DNA of 64,000 nucleotides from Thermococcaceae archaeon. Its GTDB lineage: Archaea; Methanobacteriota_B; Thermococci; Thermococcales; Thermococcaceae. The first letter of the stretch is position 1; each line of letters begins with the position of its first letter. The notes under the pieces are model-generated. The model did not search any database. It was not told the DNA's origin and saw nothing but the letters and a program-made list of their open reading frames with translations. The position numbers and the translations under genes are program-made. Below, piece by piece: positions 57,358 through 64,000 of the stretch. The stretch lies in the NCBI GenBank assembly GCA_030156945.1, contig JASGLT010000002.1:90381-154380 (forward strand), in the 5' to 3' direction.

Positions 57358-57915
57358 ATGCTTGAACTTTTCATTGAGCTCGGAAACCTCAAAAAGCTTA
57401 AGAGGACGGGGTGGGTCTTACGGGGAGTTCCAAACCCCGAGAGCATAGCTGACCACGTCTTCAGGACGGCCCTAATAACCCTTTTTTTGGCAGACGAGCT
57501 TAAAAAGAGGGGCGTTGAAATCAACCCCGATAAAGCCCTTCGAATAGCCCTCCTACACGATATTGGGGAGGCGAGAATAACCGATATCCCCCAGCCGGCC
57601 CTCAAGTACGTTGACAAGTCCGAAGCGGAAAGAAAGGCCGTTGAAGACCTTTTGAAAACCAGCCCGCTCCCTGAGGAATACTACCAACTCTGGCTCGAGT
57701 ACGAGGAGGAAAGCACAGTGGAAGGCCGACTCGTCAGGTTCGCAGATAAGCTTGAAATGCTCATCCAGGCCCTTGAGTATGAGTCCGCTGGTGTTTCGGG
57801 CCTCGACGAGTTCTGGGGCGTCCTTGAAAGTCTCAGGAAGAGCGAGTTCTACGGGCATTTCAAAGAGATAGTTGACGGTCTTGAAGACCTGAGAAAACAA
57901 AAGCGTTTGCTTTAA
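57358..57915 (+). CDS. HD-domain phosphohydrolase (HDDC2/YfbR-like)
   Basis: A 185-residue metal-dependent hydrolase. The HD metal site is formed by SIADHVFRTALITLFLADEL (His at about residue 31), then LLHDIGEARITDIP (His-Asp at ~66-67), with a downstream Asp in RLVRFADKLEMLIQAL. This order and length match HDDC2/YfbR 5'-deoxynucleotidases, which cleave deoxynucleoside monophosphates. The specific activity is inferred. It lies 2 bases after the OB-like gene and 60 bases before wtpA. Confidence 0.87.
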   Translation: MLELFIELGNLKKLKRTGWVLRGVPNPESIADHVFRTALITLFLADELKKRGVEINPDKALRIALLHDIGEARITDIPQPALKYVDKSEAERKAVEDLLKTSPLPEEYYQLWLEYEEESTVEGRLVRFADKLEMLIQALEYESAGVSGLDEFWGVLESLRKSEFYGHFKEIVDGLEDLRKQKRLL

Positions 57916-59022
<1,107 letters not shown>

Positions 59023-59062
59023 GGTTTTTATCCACCTCTCATATTATTTTGGTGAGAGAGCG

Positions 59063-59812
59063 ATGCGCCGGGATTACACCCTCTACCTCTTCGCGGCACT
59101 GGGGACCTTCCTGATAGCCTACATAGCCGTCCCGATAGCGGTTATTTTCCTCAAACAGGCCTCCGACGTGGGGATGCTGGTTAAAACCCTCCACGACCCG
59201 TACGTGATAGAGGCCATTAGAAACTCCCTTCTAACCGCGACCGCGACCGCTCTGATTGCCCTCCTCCTCGGTGTTCCGCTCGGCTACGTCCTGGCAAGAA
59301 AAGATTTCCCCGGAAAGAGCGCGGTTCAGGCTTTGGTGGACGTCCCGATAGTCATACCTCACTCCGTCGTAGGCATAATGCTTCTCGTGACATTCTCCAA
59401 CTCAATCCTCGACAGTTATAGGGGGATTATAGCCGCGATGCTCTTCGTTTCTGCCCCGTTCACGATCAACGCCGCAAGGGATGGGTTTCTTGCGGTTGAT
59501 GAGAAGCTTGAAGCAGTCGCCAGAACACTCGGCGCTTCCCGCTGGCGGGCGTTTCTGTCTATTTCATTCCCGATGGCGTTTCCATCCATAGCGAGCGGGG
59601 CGATAATGACGTGGGCGAGGGCAATAAGCGAGGTCGGTGCGATACTGATAGTTGCCTACTACCCGAAGACCGCTCAGGTTCTCATTCTGGAGTACTTCAA
59701 CAACTACGGTCTAAGGGCATCTAGGCCTATAGCAGTGATTATGGTGAGCCTGAGCCTCGGAATCTTCGTAATACTCCGCTGGCTGGTGGGGAGGAAGAAT
59801 GCTGGAAGTTAG
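59063..59812 (+). CDS. wtpB: Tungstate transporter permease WtpB
   Basis: A 249-residue permease with six hydrophobic segments and the EAA loop [20 protein letters not shown] (about residues 149-168). [20 protein letters not shown] and [16 protein letters not shown] are typical of the ModB/WtpB group. The start is ATG 59063 after GGTGAGAGAGC; the open frame back to 59006 overlaps wtpA and has no site. It overlaps wtpC by 14 bases. Works as a dimer with WtpC. Confidence 0.93.
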   Translation: MRRDYTLYLFAALGTFLIAYIAVPIAVIFLKQASDVGMLVKTLHDPYVIEAIRNSLLTATATALIALLLGVPLGYVLARKDFPGKSAVQALVDVPIVIPHSVVGIMLLVTFSNSILDSYRGIIAAMLFVSAPFTINAARDGFLAVDEKLEAVARTLGASRWRAFLSISFPMAFPSIASGAIMTWARAISEVGAILIVAYYPKTAQVLILEYFNNYGLRASRPIAVIMVSLSLGIFVILRWLVGRKNAGS

Positions 59813-60833
59813 GGGAATCTCCAAGGATTACCGTGAGTTCCATCTGAGGGATGTAACGTTCTCGGTAGGGAGGGGGGAGCACTTCATAGTACTCGGGCCG
59901 AGCGGCGCCGGGAAGACAGTCCTCCTCGAAGTGATAGCGGGTATAATAGAGCCCGACTCTGGAAGGATATTCCTGAACGGGGAGGACATAACGGACCTAC
60001 CGCCCGAGAAAAGGGGCCTGGCTTACATACCCCAGAACTACGCCCTCTTCCCGAACATGAGCGTCTTCGACAACATAGCCTTCGGCCTGAAAGTGCGGAA
60101 AGTCCCGAAAGCTGAAATTGAGCAGAAAGTAAGAGAGCTCTCGGAAGTCCTCGGCATTTCCCACCTTCTCAAAAGAAAGCCGAAGACCCTGAGCGGTGGT
60201 GAACAACAGCGGGTTGCTATAGCGAGGGCCCTGGCAGTTGAGCCTGAACTTCTACTCCTCGACGAACCCTTTGCCAACCTCGACGTACAGACGAGAGGAA
60301 GACTCATTAACGAAATGAAAAGGTGGAAGAAAGAGCTTGGCTTCACTGCCCTCCATGTCACGCACTCCTTCGAGGAGGCCGTGAGCCTGGGCGATAGGGT
60401 CGGAGTCATGCTCAATGGACGGCTCGTGCAAGTTGGTCCGGTTAGAGAAGTGTTCTCACGGCCAGCGAGCGAGGAAGTTGCAAAATTCCTTGGTTTTGAA
60501 AATATCGTTGAAGGCGTAGCCGAGGGAAGAGTTCTCCGCGCAAACGGCCTCGTGATAGAGCTTCCCATTGAGGCTTCTGGAAAAATCAGAATCGGGATAA
60601 GGCCCGAGGATATCGTGCTGTCTGACGAGCCTCTGAAAAGCTCGATGAGGAACACCTTCCAGGCCGAAGTTGTTGGCATTGAGGAACTCGGCCCTCTCGT
60701 CCGCGTAAGGCTGAAGGTCGATGGAGTGGAGCTGTCTGCATTCGTTACCCGTTCTTCTGTGCTGGAGCTTGGGATTGAGGCTGGAAAAAACGTGTGGGTG
60801 GGCTTCAAGGCGAGTGCCGTCCACGTCTTCTGA
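59799..60833 (+). CDS. wtpC: Tungstate transporter ATPase WtpC
   Basis: A 344-residue ATPase. Walker A is [13 protein letters not shown] (about residues 33-45), the signature is [15 protein letters not shown], Walker B is [12 protein letters not shown], and the switch is [21 protein letters not shown]-terminal MOP/TOBE-type domain (about residues 270-344, [19 protein letters not shown]) may bind oxyanion and give feedback inhibition as in ModC. The start ATG lies inside wtpB, giving coupling. It completes the tungstate uptake operon. Confidence 0.94.
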   Translation: MLEVRGISKDYREFHLRDVTFSVGRGEHFIVLGPSGAGKTVLLEVIAGIIEPDSGRIFLNGEDITDLPPEKRGLAYIPQNYALFPNMSVFDNIAFGLKVRKVPKAEIEQKVRELSEVLGISHLLKRKPKTLSGGEQQRVAIARALAVEPELLLLDEPFANLDVQTRGRLINEMKRWKKELGFTALHVTHSFEEAVSLGDRVGVMLNGRLVQVGPVREVFSRPASEEVAKFLGFENIVEGVAEGRVLRANGLVIELPIEASGKIRIGIRPEDIVLSDEPLKSSMRNTFQAEVVGIEELGPLVRVRLKVDGVELSAFVTRSSVLELGIEAGKNVWVGFKASAVHVF

Positions 60834-61040
60834 AAGAGGATAAGAAATAACTGCAGAAACAACCAGTAGTTTTATCGCATATCACTTGGTCTTTTGATAA
60901 ATGTGAGGAGCCCGGATTTTTTGAGTTCTAAGTGGAGCATATGTCGTTTTGGAACATTTGATCCATAATGACCACAACACTTTTACAGGAGTTGGAAACG
61001 TGTTAATGCACTCCTTGATCCTGGGGAGCAAAACTGGGCT

Positions 61041-61319
61041 ATGGGAGAGGTAACCCTGCTCTTGCTCAATCTGAGCGGCTTCTACGGGCGGTACGTCTAC
61101 GTTAAGCTTGAGCTGGCCGCGAGGAAAAACCAGAGTGAGAGGCTCAAACGCTTAGCGATTCTTCTGAGGAAATGTAAGATCTTTCATGTTGCCCTAGCCG
61201 TGATCTTCTTGATTCTCCTAGGAATTCGTATAGAGGGGGTCGGGGACTGGTTTAGAGGTGCTCTTCCTCCCTTCTTAGCTTTTCTCTCACTTCGCCCCTT
61301 ATTGGCTTTAGGGCTTTAG
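61041..61319 (+). CDS. Small predicted membrane protein
   Basis: A 92-residue frame with a plausible N-terminal amphipathic/hydrophobic stretch (LLLLNLSGFYGRYVYVKLEL), a basic segment (KNQSERLKRLAILLRKCK) and a transmembrane segment (IFHVALAVIFLILLGIRI). The last ~23 codons overlap the end of the convergent FMN reductase gene in antisense, so the true end may be earlier or the gene decayed. GGGGAG lies 13 bases before the ATG, further than usual. I do not recognise a family. It sits alone after wtpC with a 207-base gap. Confidence 0.45.
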   Translation: MGEVTLLLLNLSGFYGRYVYVKLELAARKNQSERLKRLAILLRKCKIFHVALAVIFLILLGIRIEGVGDWFRGALPPFLAFLSLRPLLALGL

Positions 61320-61818
61320 CGTACTTCTCAAGCGTCTTGAGCAGTCTCTCGACCCTCTCCTCGTACTTCTCGTCCTTCAGCTCATCGCCTTCAAAGAGGT
61401 CGTCCACGTTGTAGAAGAGCACCTGTCCAACCGGGAGCATGCGGTAGTTCACCGCCGCTAATCTAAGCTCCTGGAGGAGCCTAACCCCGCCGGTAACGGC
61501 CGAGACCGTCACTATTCCCACAGGAAGGGCCTCGTACTCGTCGAAGATAGTATCGAGGAGTACCTTGAGCTCTCCCGGGTAGCTTCCGTTGTATTCGGGA
61601 GCTACTATTATGAGGGCGTCCGCCTCAAGCATCTTCTTCCGGTAGAGCTCCATTTCGGGCGTTATTTTCCAGCGGTGGGTGTAGCAGAGAAGGTAATCTT
61701 TGACATCAATAAGCTCTGCTTCCCAGCCGAGTTCGTAGGCCTTTTCGGTTATGTACTTTGCCACCTTCTCACTCTTTCGCCCTCCCCTTGCCGTTCCCAG
61801 TATTATCTTCAACCTCAT
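61252..61818 (-). CDS. NAD(P)H-dependent FMN reductase family protein
   Basis: A 188-residue flavodoxin-fold flavoprotein. The FMN phosphate loop is GTARGGRKSEKVAKY (about residues 8-22), and the ring-binding segment is VAPEYNGSYPGELKVLLDTI (about residues 74-93), both typical of the NADPH-dependent FMN reductase/chromate reductase family. It has no Fe-S cysteine motif. The ATG at 61818 is followed by MRLKIILGT and preceded by GGTGGTAAC. It is divergent from peroxiredoxin, with a 140-base gap between the starts, so a link to oxidative stress is possible. Confidence 0.88.
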   Translation of the reverse strand: MRLKIILGTARGGRKSEKVAKYITEKAYELGWEAELIDVKDYLLCYTHRWKITPEMELYRKKMLEADALIIVAPEYNGSYPGELKVLLDTIFDEYEALPVGIVTVSAVTGGVRLLQELRLAAVNYRMLPVGQVLFYNVDDLFEGDELKDEKYEERVERLLKTLEKYAKALKPIRGEVREKLRREEEHL

Positions 61819-61913
61819 GTTACCACCATGATAAATTCGTTTCCCGGGACTTTAAGATTATCCTTTCGAAGTGGAAAACTTCGATGTCCGGATTTTTCCA
61901 TTTCTTTAGGCAA

Positions 61914-61938
61914 ACCTTTTTAAGTTAGGGTAGCCTAA
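61914..61938 (+). promoter_or_regulatory. Peroxiredoxin promoter with TTAGG-N4-CCTAA box
   Basis: A TATA-like ACCTTTTTAAG (61912-61924) is immediately followed by TTAGG-GTAG-CCTAA (61925-61938), an exact 5-4-5 palindrome. The surrounding bases (G-TTAGGG ... CCTAATTA) match those of the RuBisCO box closely. It is also the half-structure of classic DtxR/IdeR iron boxes. The position between TATA and start codon suits repression. Confidence 0.6.
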
Positions 61939-61958
61939 TTAATGTCGAGGTGAATCAA

Positions 61959-62528
61959 ATGGTGAAGGTTGGAGAAATAGTTCCCGACTTCGAGGCAGAT
62001 GCATACTTCCCGGAGAAGGACGAGATAGGGAAGCTGAAGTTTTCTGACTACAGGGGCAAGTGGGTCGTTCTGGCCTTCTATCCTGCTGACTTCACCTTCG
62101 TCTGCCCGACGGAGCTTGAAGAGCTGGCAGAGTATTACGACGAGTTCAAGAAGGAGGGCGCTGAGATAATAAGCGTCTCAACCGATACTGCTTATGTTCA
62201 CAAGGCCTGGCACGACAGCTCACCGGCTATAAAGAAGGTTAGATACCCGATGCTTGCCGACCCCGCAGGAAAGGTGTGCAGGCTCTTCGGCACTTACATC
62301 GAGGACGAAGGGATTTCCTGGAGGGCCACGTTCATAATCGACCCGGACGGGAAGGTTGTCCACATGGAGATGCACGACAACAGCATAGGCAGGAGCGCGA
62401 AAGAAATCCTGAGGAGGCTTAAAGCCTCCAAGTTCGTGCGCGAGAACCCGGGAATGGTCTGTCCGGCCAGCTGGGAGCCTGGCAAGGAAGCCCTCAAGGT
62501 CAGTCTTGACCTGGTCGGCAAGATTTGA
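61959..62528 (+). CDS. Peroxiredoxin (AhpC-type, 2-Cys)
   Basis: Reduces hydrogen peroxide and alkyl hydroperoxides. The 189-residue enzyme has the peroxidatic Cys in YPADFTFVCPTELEEL (about residue 48), the conserved Arg in GISWRATFIID, and a resolving Cys in GMVCPASWEPG (about residue 171), giving the typical archaeal 2-Cys AhpC/TSA pattern. GAGGTGAATC precedes ATG 61959. The preceding palindrome and the downstream iron permease with a similar box suggest a shared iron or redox signal. Confidence 0.95.
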   Translation: MVKVGEIVPDFEADAYFPEKDEIGKLKFSDYRGKWVVLAFYPADFTFVCPTELEELAEYYDEFKKEGAEIISVSTDTAYVHKAWHDSSPAIKKVRYPMLADPAGKVCRLFGTYIEDEGISWRATFIIDPDGKVVHMEMHDNSIGRSAKEILRRLKASKFVRENPGMVCPASWEPGKEALKVSLDLVGKI

Positions 62529-62545
62529 TTTCCCTTCTTTTCTCA

Positions 62546-62559
62546 CCTTCTTGAGAAGG
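62546..62559. terminator. Hairpin downstream of peroxiredoxin
   Basis: CCTTCT-TG-AGAAGG is an exact 6-base-pair stem with a 2-base loop. A pyrimidine-rich TTTCCCTTCTTTTCTC tract lies directly before it, after the stop codon. Termination may use the T-tract; the hairpin could protect the mRNA end. Confidence 0.35.
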
Positions 62560-62826
62560 ACTTTGAACGTGCGTGCACCATTGGAAAATTTGCTCCGGAC
62601 TTAATTTTCATGTTTGAAAAATGCTTCCGAGGCTATTTTCACTTTTGGATGGATCGCTTTTGGGAAGGGTTCAAAATTGAGTATTTCGTGTGGGTTCAAT
62701 TCCATGAATGTTCGACCTTCGAATTTCAAAGGTTTGACAGGTGGAATGCCCCTATGTTTTAGGAGAAACTGCCACAGCGCGGTTCGAAGCTTCAATTTGG
62801 CAAAGGTAAAACTAATAAGCAAGCCA

Positions 62827-62847
62827 ACTTATTTTAGATTCGTCTAA
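62827..62847 (+). promoter_or_regulatory. FTR1 promoter with TTAGA-N4-TCTAA box
   Basis: TTAGA-TTCG-TCTAA (62834-62847) is an exact 5-4-5 palindrome with the same spacing as the peroxiredoxin and RuBisCO boxes and differing from them at one base in each arm. It overlaps the end of the TATA-like ACTTATTTTA (62828-62837), so a bound protein would block TBP/TFB. A DtxR-like iron repressor is the natural candidate for an iron permease gene. Confidence 0.6.
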
Positions 62848-62866
62848 CAAATTTGGGGGTGGATAA

Positions 62867-63721
62867 ATGATAGGACAGTTCCTCATCACGTTTAGAGAAG
62901 TTTTGGAGGCTGCGATAATCGTGGCCATCATCATCGCCTACCTGAAGAGAACCAACAGGGGAAGCCAGATCAAGGACGTGTGGACCGGCGTTGGCCTTTC
63001 CGTGCTCGCGAGCGTCGTTTTGGGGGCGGGGATACTCGCGCTCTACGGCGGTCTTGAGGAGAAGGAGCTATTCGAGGGAATAGCTTCATACCTGGCCGTT
63101 ATAGTGCTGACGAGCATGATATACTGGATGGCGACCAAGGGGAAGAACATCAAGGCAGAGATAGAAAGCAAGGTGAGCAAGGCCATCAACCCGCTCGCTT
63201 TGATAGGCTTCACCTTCATCGTCGTCTTCAGGGAGGGGCTTGAGACTGTGCTCTTCCTCACGCCCTTTGCAACACAGGACTTAGCTGGGACTCTGGCGGG
63301 ACTTCTAGTGGGAACAGGTGCCGCTTTGGTACTCGCCTACCTCATCTACGGAGTGGGCATGAGGATAAACCTCAGGACGTTCTTCTACTACAGCTCGATA
63401 CTGCTCGTTTTCGTTGCCGCTGGTTTGGCCGGCTACGGAACCCACGAGCTCATTGAGTGGGCAGAAGAGGAGGGCATGCACCTCGGCTTTATTGAGGAGA
63501 CAGCCTACAACCTCGGCATTCCCGAGGAGAGTGTATTCCACCACAAAGGAGCTATTGGCTCGATCTTCGCTGTTCTCTTCGGCTACTCCGTGAAGATGGA
63601 GTGGGGAAGGGTGATAGTCCAGTTCGGGTACCTAATAGTTGCCCTCTACCTCGTGCTGAGGGCCTATGGGAAGGAAATTCCAACGGCAAAGGTCGGAAAG
63701 CGGCCGGCGGTTTCTGAGTGA
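62867..63721 (+). CDS. FTR1-type iron permease
   Basis: A 284-residue membrane protein of the FTR1/EfeU family that takes up iron. About seven hydrophobic segments are visible. Both RExxE iron-path motifs are present: FREVLEAAIIVAI (about residues 9-21) and FREGLETVLFL (about residues 122-132). A charged external loop near residues 190-220 contains Glu- and His-rich WAEEEGMHLGF. GGGGTGG precedes the ATG at 62867. The gene is followed by a secreted thioredoxin-like gene and preceded by a palindromic box suited to iron control. Confidence 0.93.
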   Translation: MIGQFLITFREVLEAAIIVAIIIAYLKRTNRGSQIKDVWTGVGLSVLASVVLGAGILALYGGLEEKELFEGIASYLAVIVLTSMIYWMATKGKNIKAEIESKVSKAINPLALIGFTFIVVFREGLETVLFLTPFATQDLAGTLAGLLVGTGAALVLAYLIYGVGMRINLRTFFYYSSILLVFVAAGLAGYGTHELIEWAEEEGMHLGFIEETAYNLGIPEESVFHHKGAIGSIFAVLFGYSVKMEWGRVIVQFGYLIVALYLVLRAYGKEIPTAKVGKRPAVSE

Positions 63722-63797
63722 ACCCCTCTCCACTTTCCATTTTGAAACAATAACCCTTATAGTTCTGGCAGTAAAAGATGTTCCAAGGGGTGGGAAA

Positions 63798-64000
63798 ATG
63801 AAGCGGAGAGCTTTGCTTGCATTGCTGGCTTTGGGTATTTTAATCGTCCCCGCGGTGAGGGCGGAAGAGTTCGAACCCTCTAAGGTGCATTTCTACATGT
63901 ACGGCGCTTACTGGTGCCCCCACTGCCGCAACGTTAAGGAGGGCATAAAGGCAAACTTCGGGGAGGAGGCGTTGACGTATTATGAAATCGAGGGAGTGGA
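63798..64000 (+). CDS. Secreted thioredoxin-like protein (3' end outside window)
   Basis: Only the first 67 codons are visible, ending at the window edge. The ATG at 63798 follows GGGGTGGGAAA. A signal peptide (KRRALLALLALGILIVPAVRA, given in part; cleavage near residue 22) is followed by VHFYMYGAYWCPHCRNVKEG, in which CPHC is a thioredoxin/DsbA-like redox motif. The mature protein should act outside or on the outer face of the membrane. In Thermococcales such domains can be fused to membrane segments; the rest is not visible. It is 76 bases downstream of FTR1. Confidence 0.8.
   Translation, partial: MKRRALLALLALGILIVPAVRAEEFEPSKVHFYMYGAYWCPHCRNVKEGIKANFGEEALTYYEIEGV

Larger units (their letters stand above)
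62529..62866. other. 338-base intergenic stretch between peroxiredoxin and FTR1
   Basis: It contains an exact hairpin CCTTCT-TG-AGAAGG at 62546-62559, 17 bases after the peroxiredoxin stop, which may be part of its 3' end. The promoter and palindromic box of FTR1 occupy the last ~45 bases. A 73-codon basic frame lies on the minus strand (62601-62822), but it has no ribosome binding site or recognised family. I see nothing else. Confidence 0.55.

Noticed and set aside
62601..62822. 73-codon basic minus-strand frame between peroxiredoxin and FTR1
   Set aside because: The frame has reasonable amino acid content (GIPPVKPLKFEGRTFMELNP), but no ribosome binding site or known family. It may be a remnant; I left it out of the gene list.

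Overview
This window looks like the chromosome of a hyperthermophilic Thermococcus-type euryarchaeon. The evidence is a histone, TFB, an H/ACA Gar1 protein, a KEOPS Cgi121 subunit, S17e, archaeal PEP carboxylase, type III RuBisCO, a Phr heat-shock regulator, the di-myo-inositol-phosphate thermolyte pathway, a WtpABC tungstate transporter, and three surface proteins ending in the Thermococcales CGP-CTERM signal. Ribosome binding sites are mostly GGTGA or GGAGGTG. From memory, the order pyrF, DUF4443, ino1, IPCT-DIPPS, Dph6, ..., PfkB kinase, gar1, tfb, phosphoesterase, histone, RuBisCO, phr matches T. kodakarensis TK2276-TK2291. No rRNA, CRISPR array or insertion sequence was seen.

Layout. 1-11.5 kb: the end of a membrane protein, a DUF1931 histone-fold protein, PEP carboxylase, a degenerate MobA-like protein, a biotin uptake and control module (bioY diverging from birA-ecfA-ecfT), a DUF63 membrane protein, an ASH-Ski2-like helicase, and tyrS followed by an Lrp regulator. 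11.6-20.1 kb: a cell-surface locus with a CGP-CTERM protein, a lipoprotein solute-binding protein, a fused double permease, an ATPase, a DUF447 protein and a CGP-CTERM metallophosphoesterase. 20-30.4 kb: an Mrr-like protein with PepSY-like modules, pgk, a PadR-controlled ABC exporter, a CGP-CTERM chitinase, endonuclease III and a frameshifted sugar isomerase. 30.5-36 kb: tRNA-Asn and tRNA-Met, a TMEM165-like transporter, an aminotransferase, Cgi121, and an RHH-ftsZ-parA-RHH division/partition cluster.

35.7-45.4 kb: a tight DUF4443-pyrF-PUA-ribL operon, the DIP pathway (ino1 and the bifunctional IPCT-DIPPS), Dph6, an ABC transporter, Mth938 and Nudix proteins, and a PfkB kinase that is probably myo-inositol 3-kinase. 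45.4-50.2 kb: gar1-tfb-phosphoesterase, histone, RuBisCO, phr and S17e. 50-57.9 kb: small housekeeping and hypothetical genes, with a VapBC pair whose toxin is frameshifted. 58-64 kb: wtpABC, an FMN reductase, peroxiredoxin, an FTR1-type iron permease, and the start of a secreted thioredoxin-like protein.

The regulatory DNA is informative. Two GTTAAC half-sites flank a palindromic TATA element between bioY and birA. A near-perfect Phr box sits at the phr promoter. A palindrome precedes padR. The same TTRGR-N4-YCYAA box (a DtxR-like shape) lies in front of RuBisCO, peroxiredoxin and FTR1. Starts were chosen from ribosome binding sites. Functions are family assignments made by reading; no database search was run.
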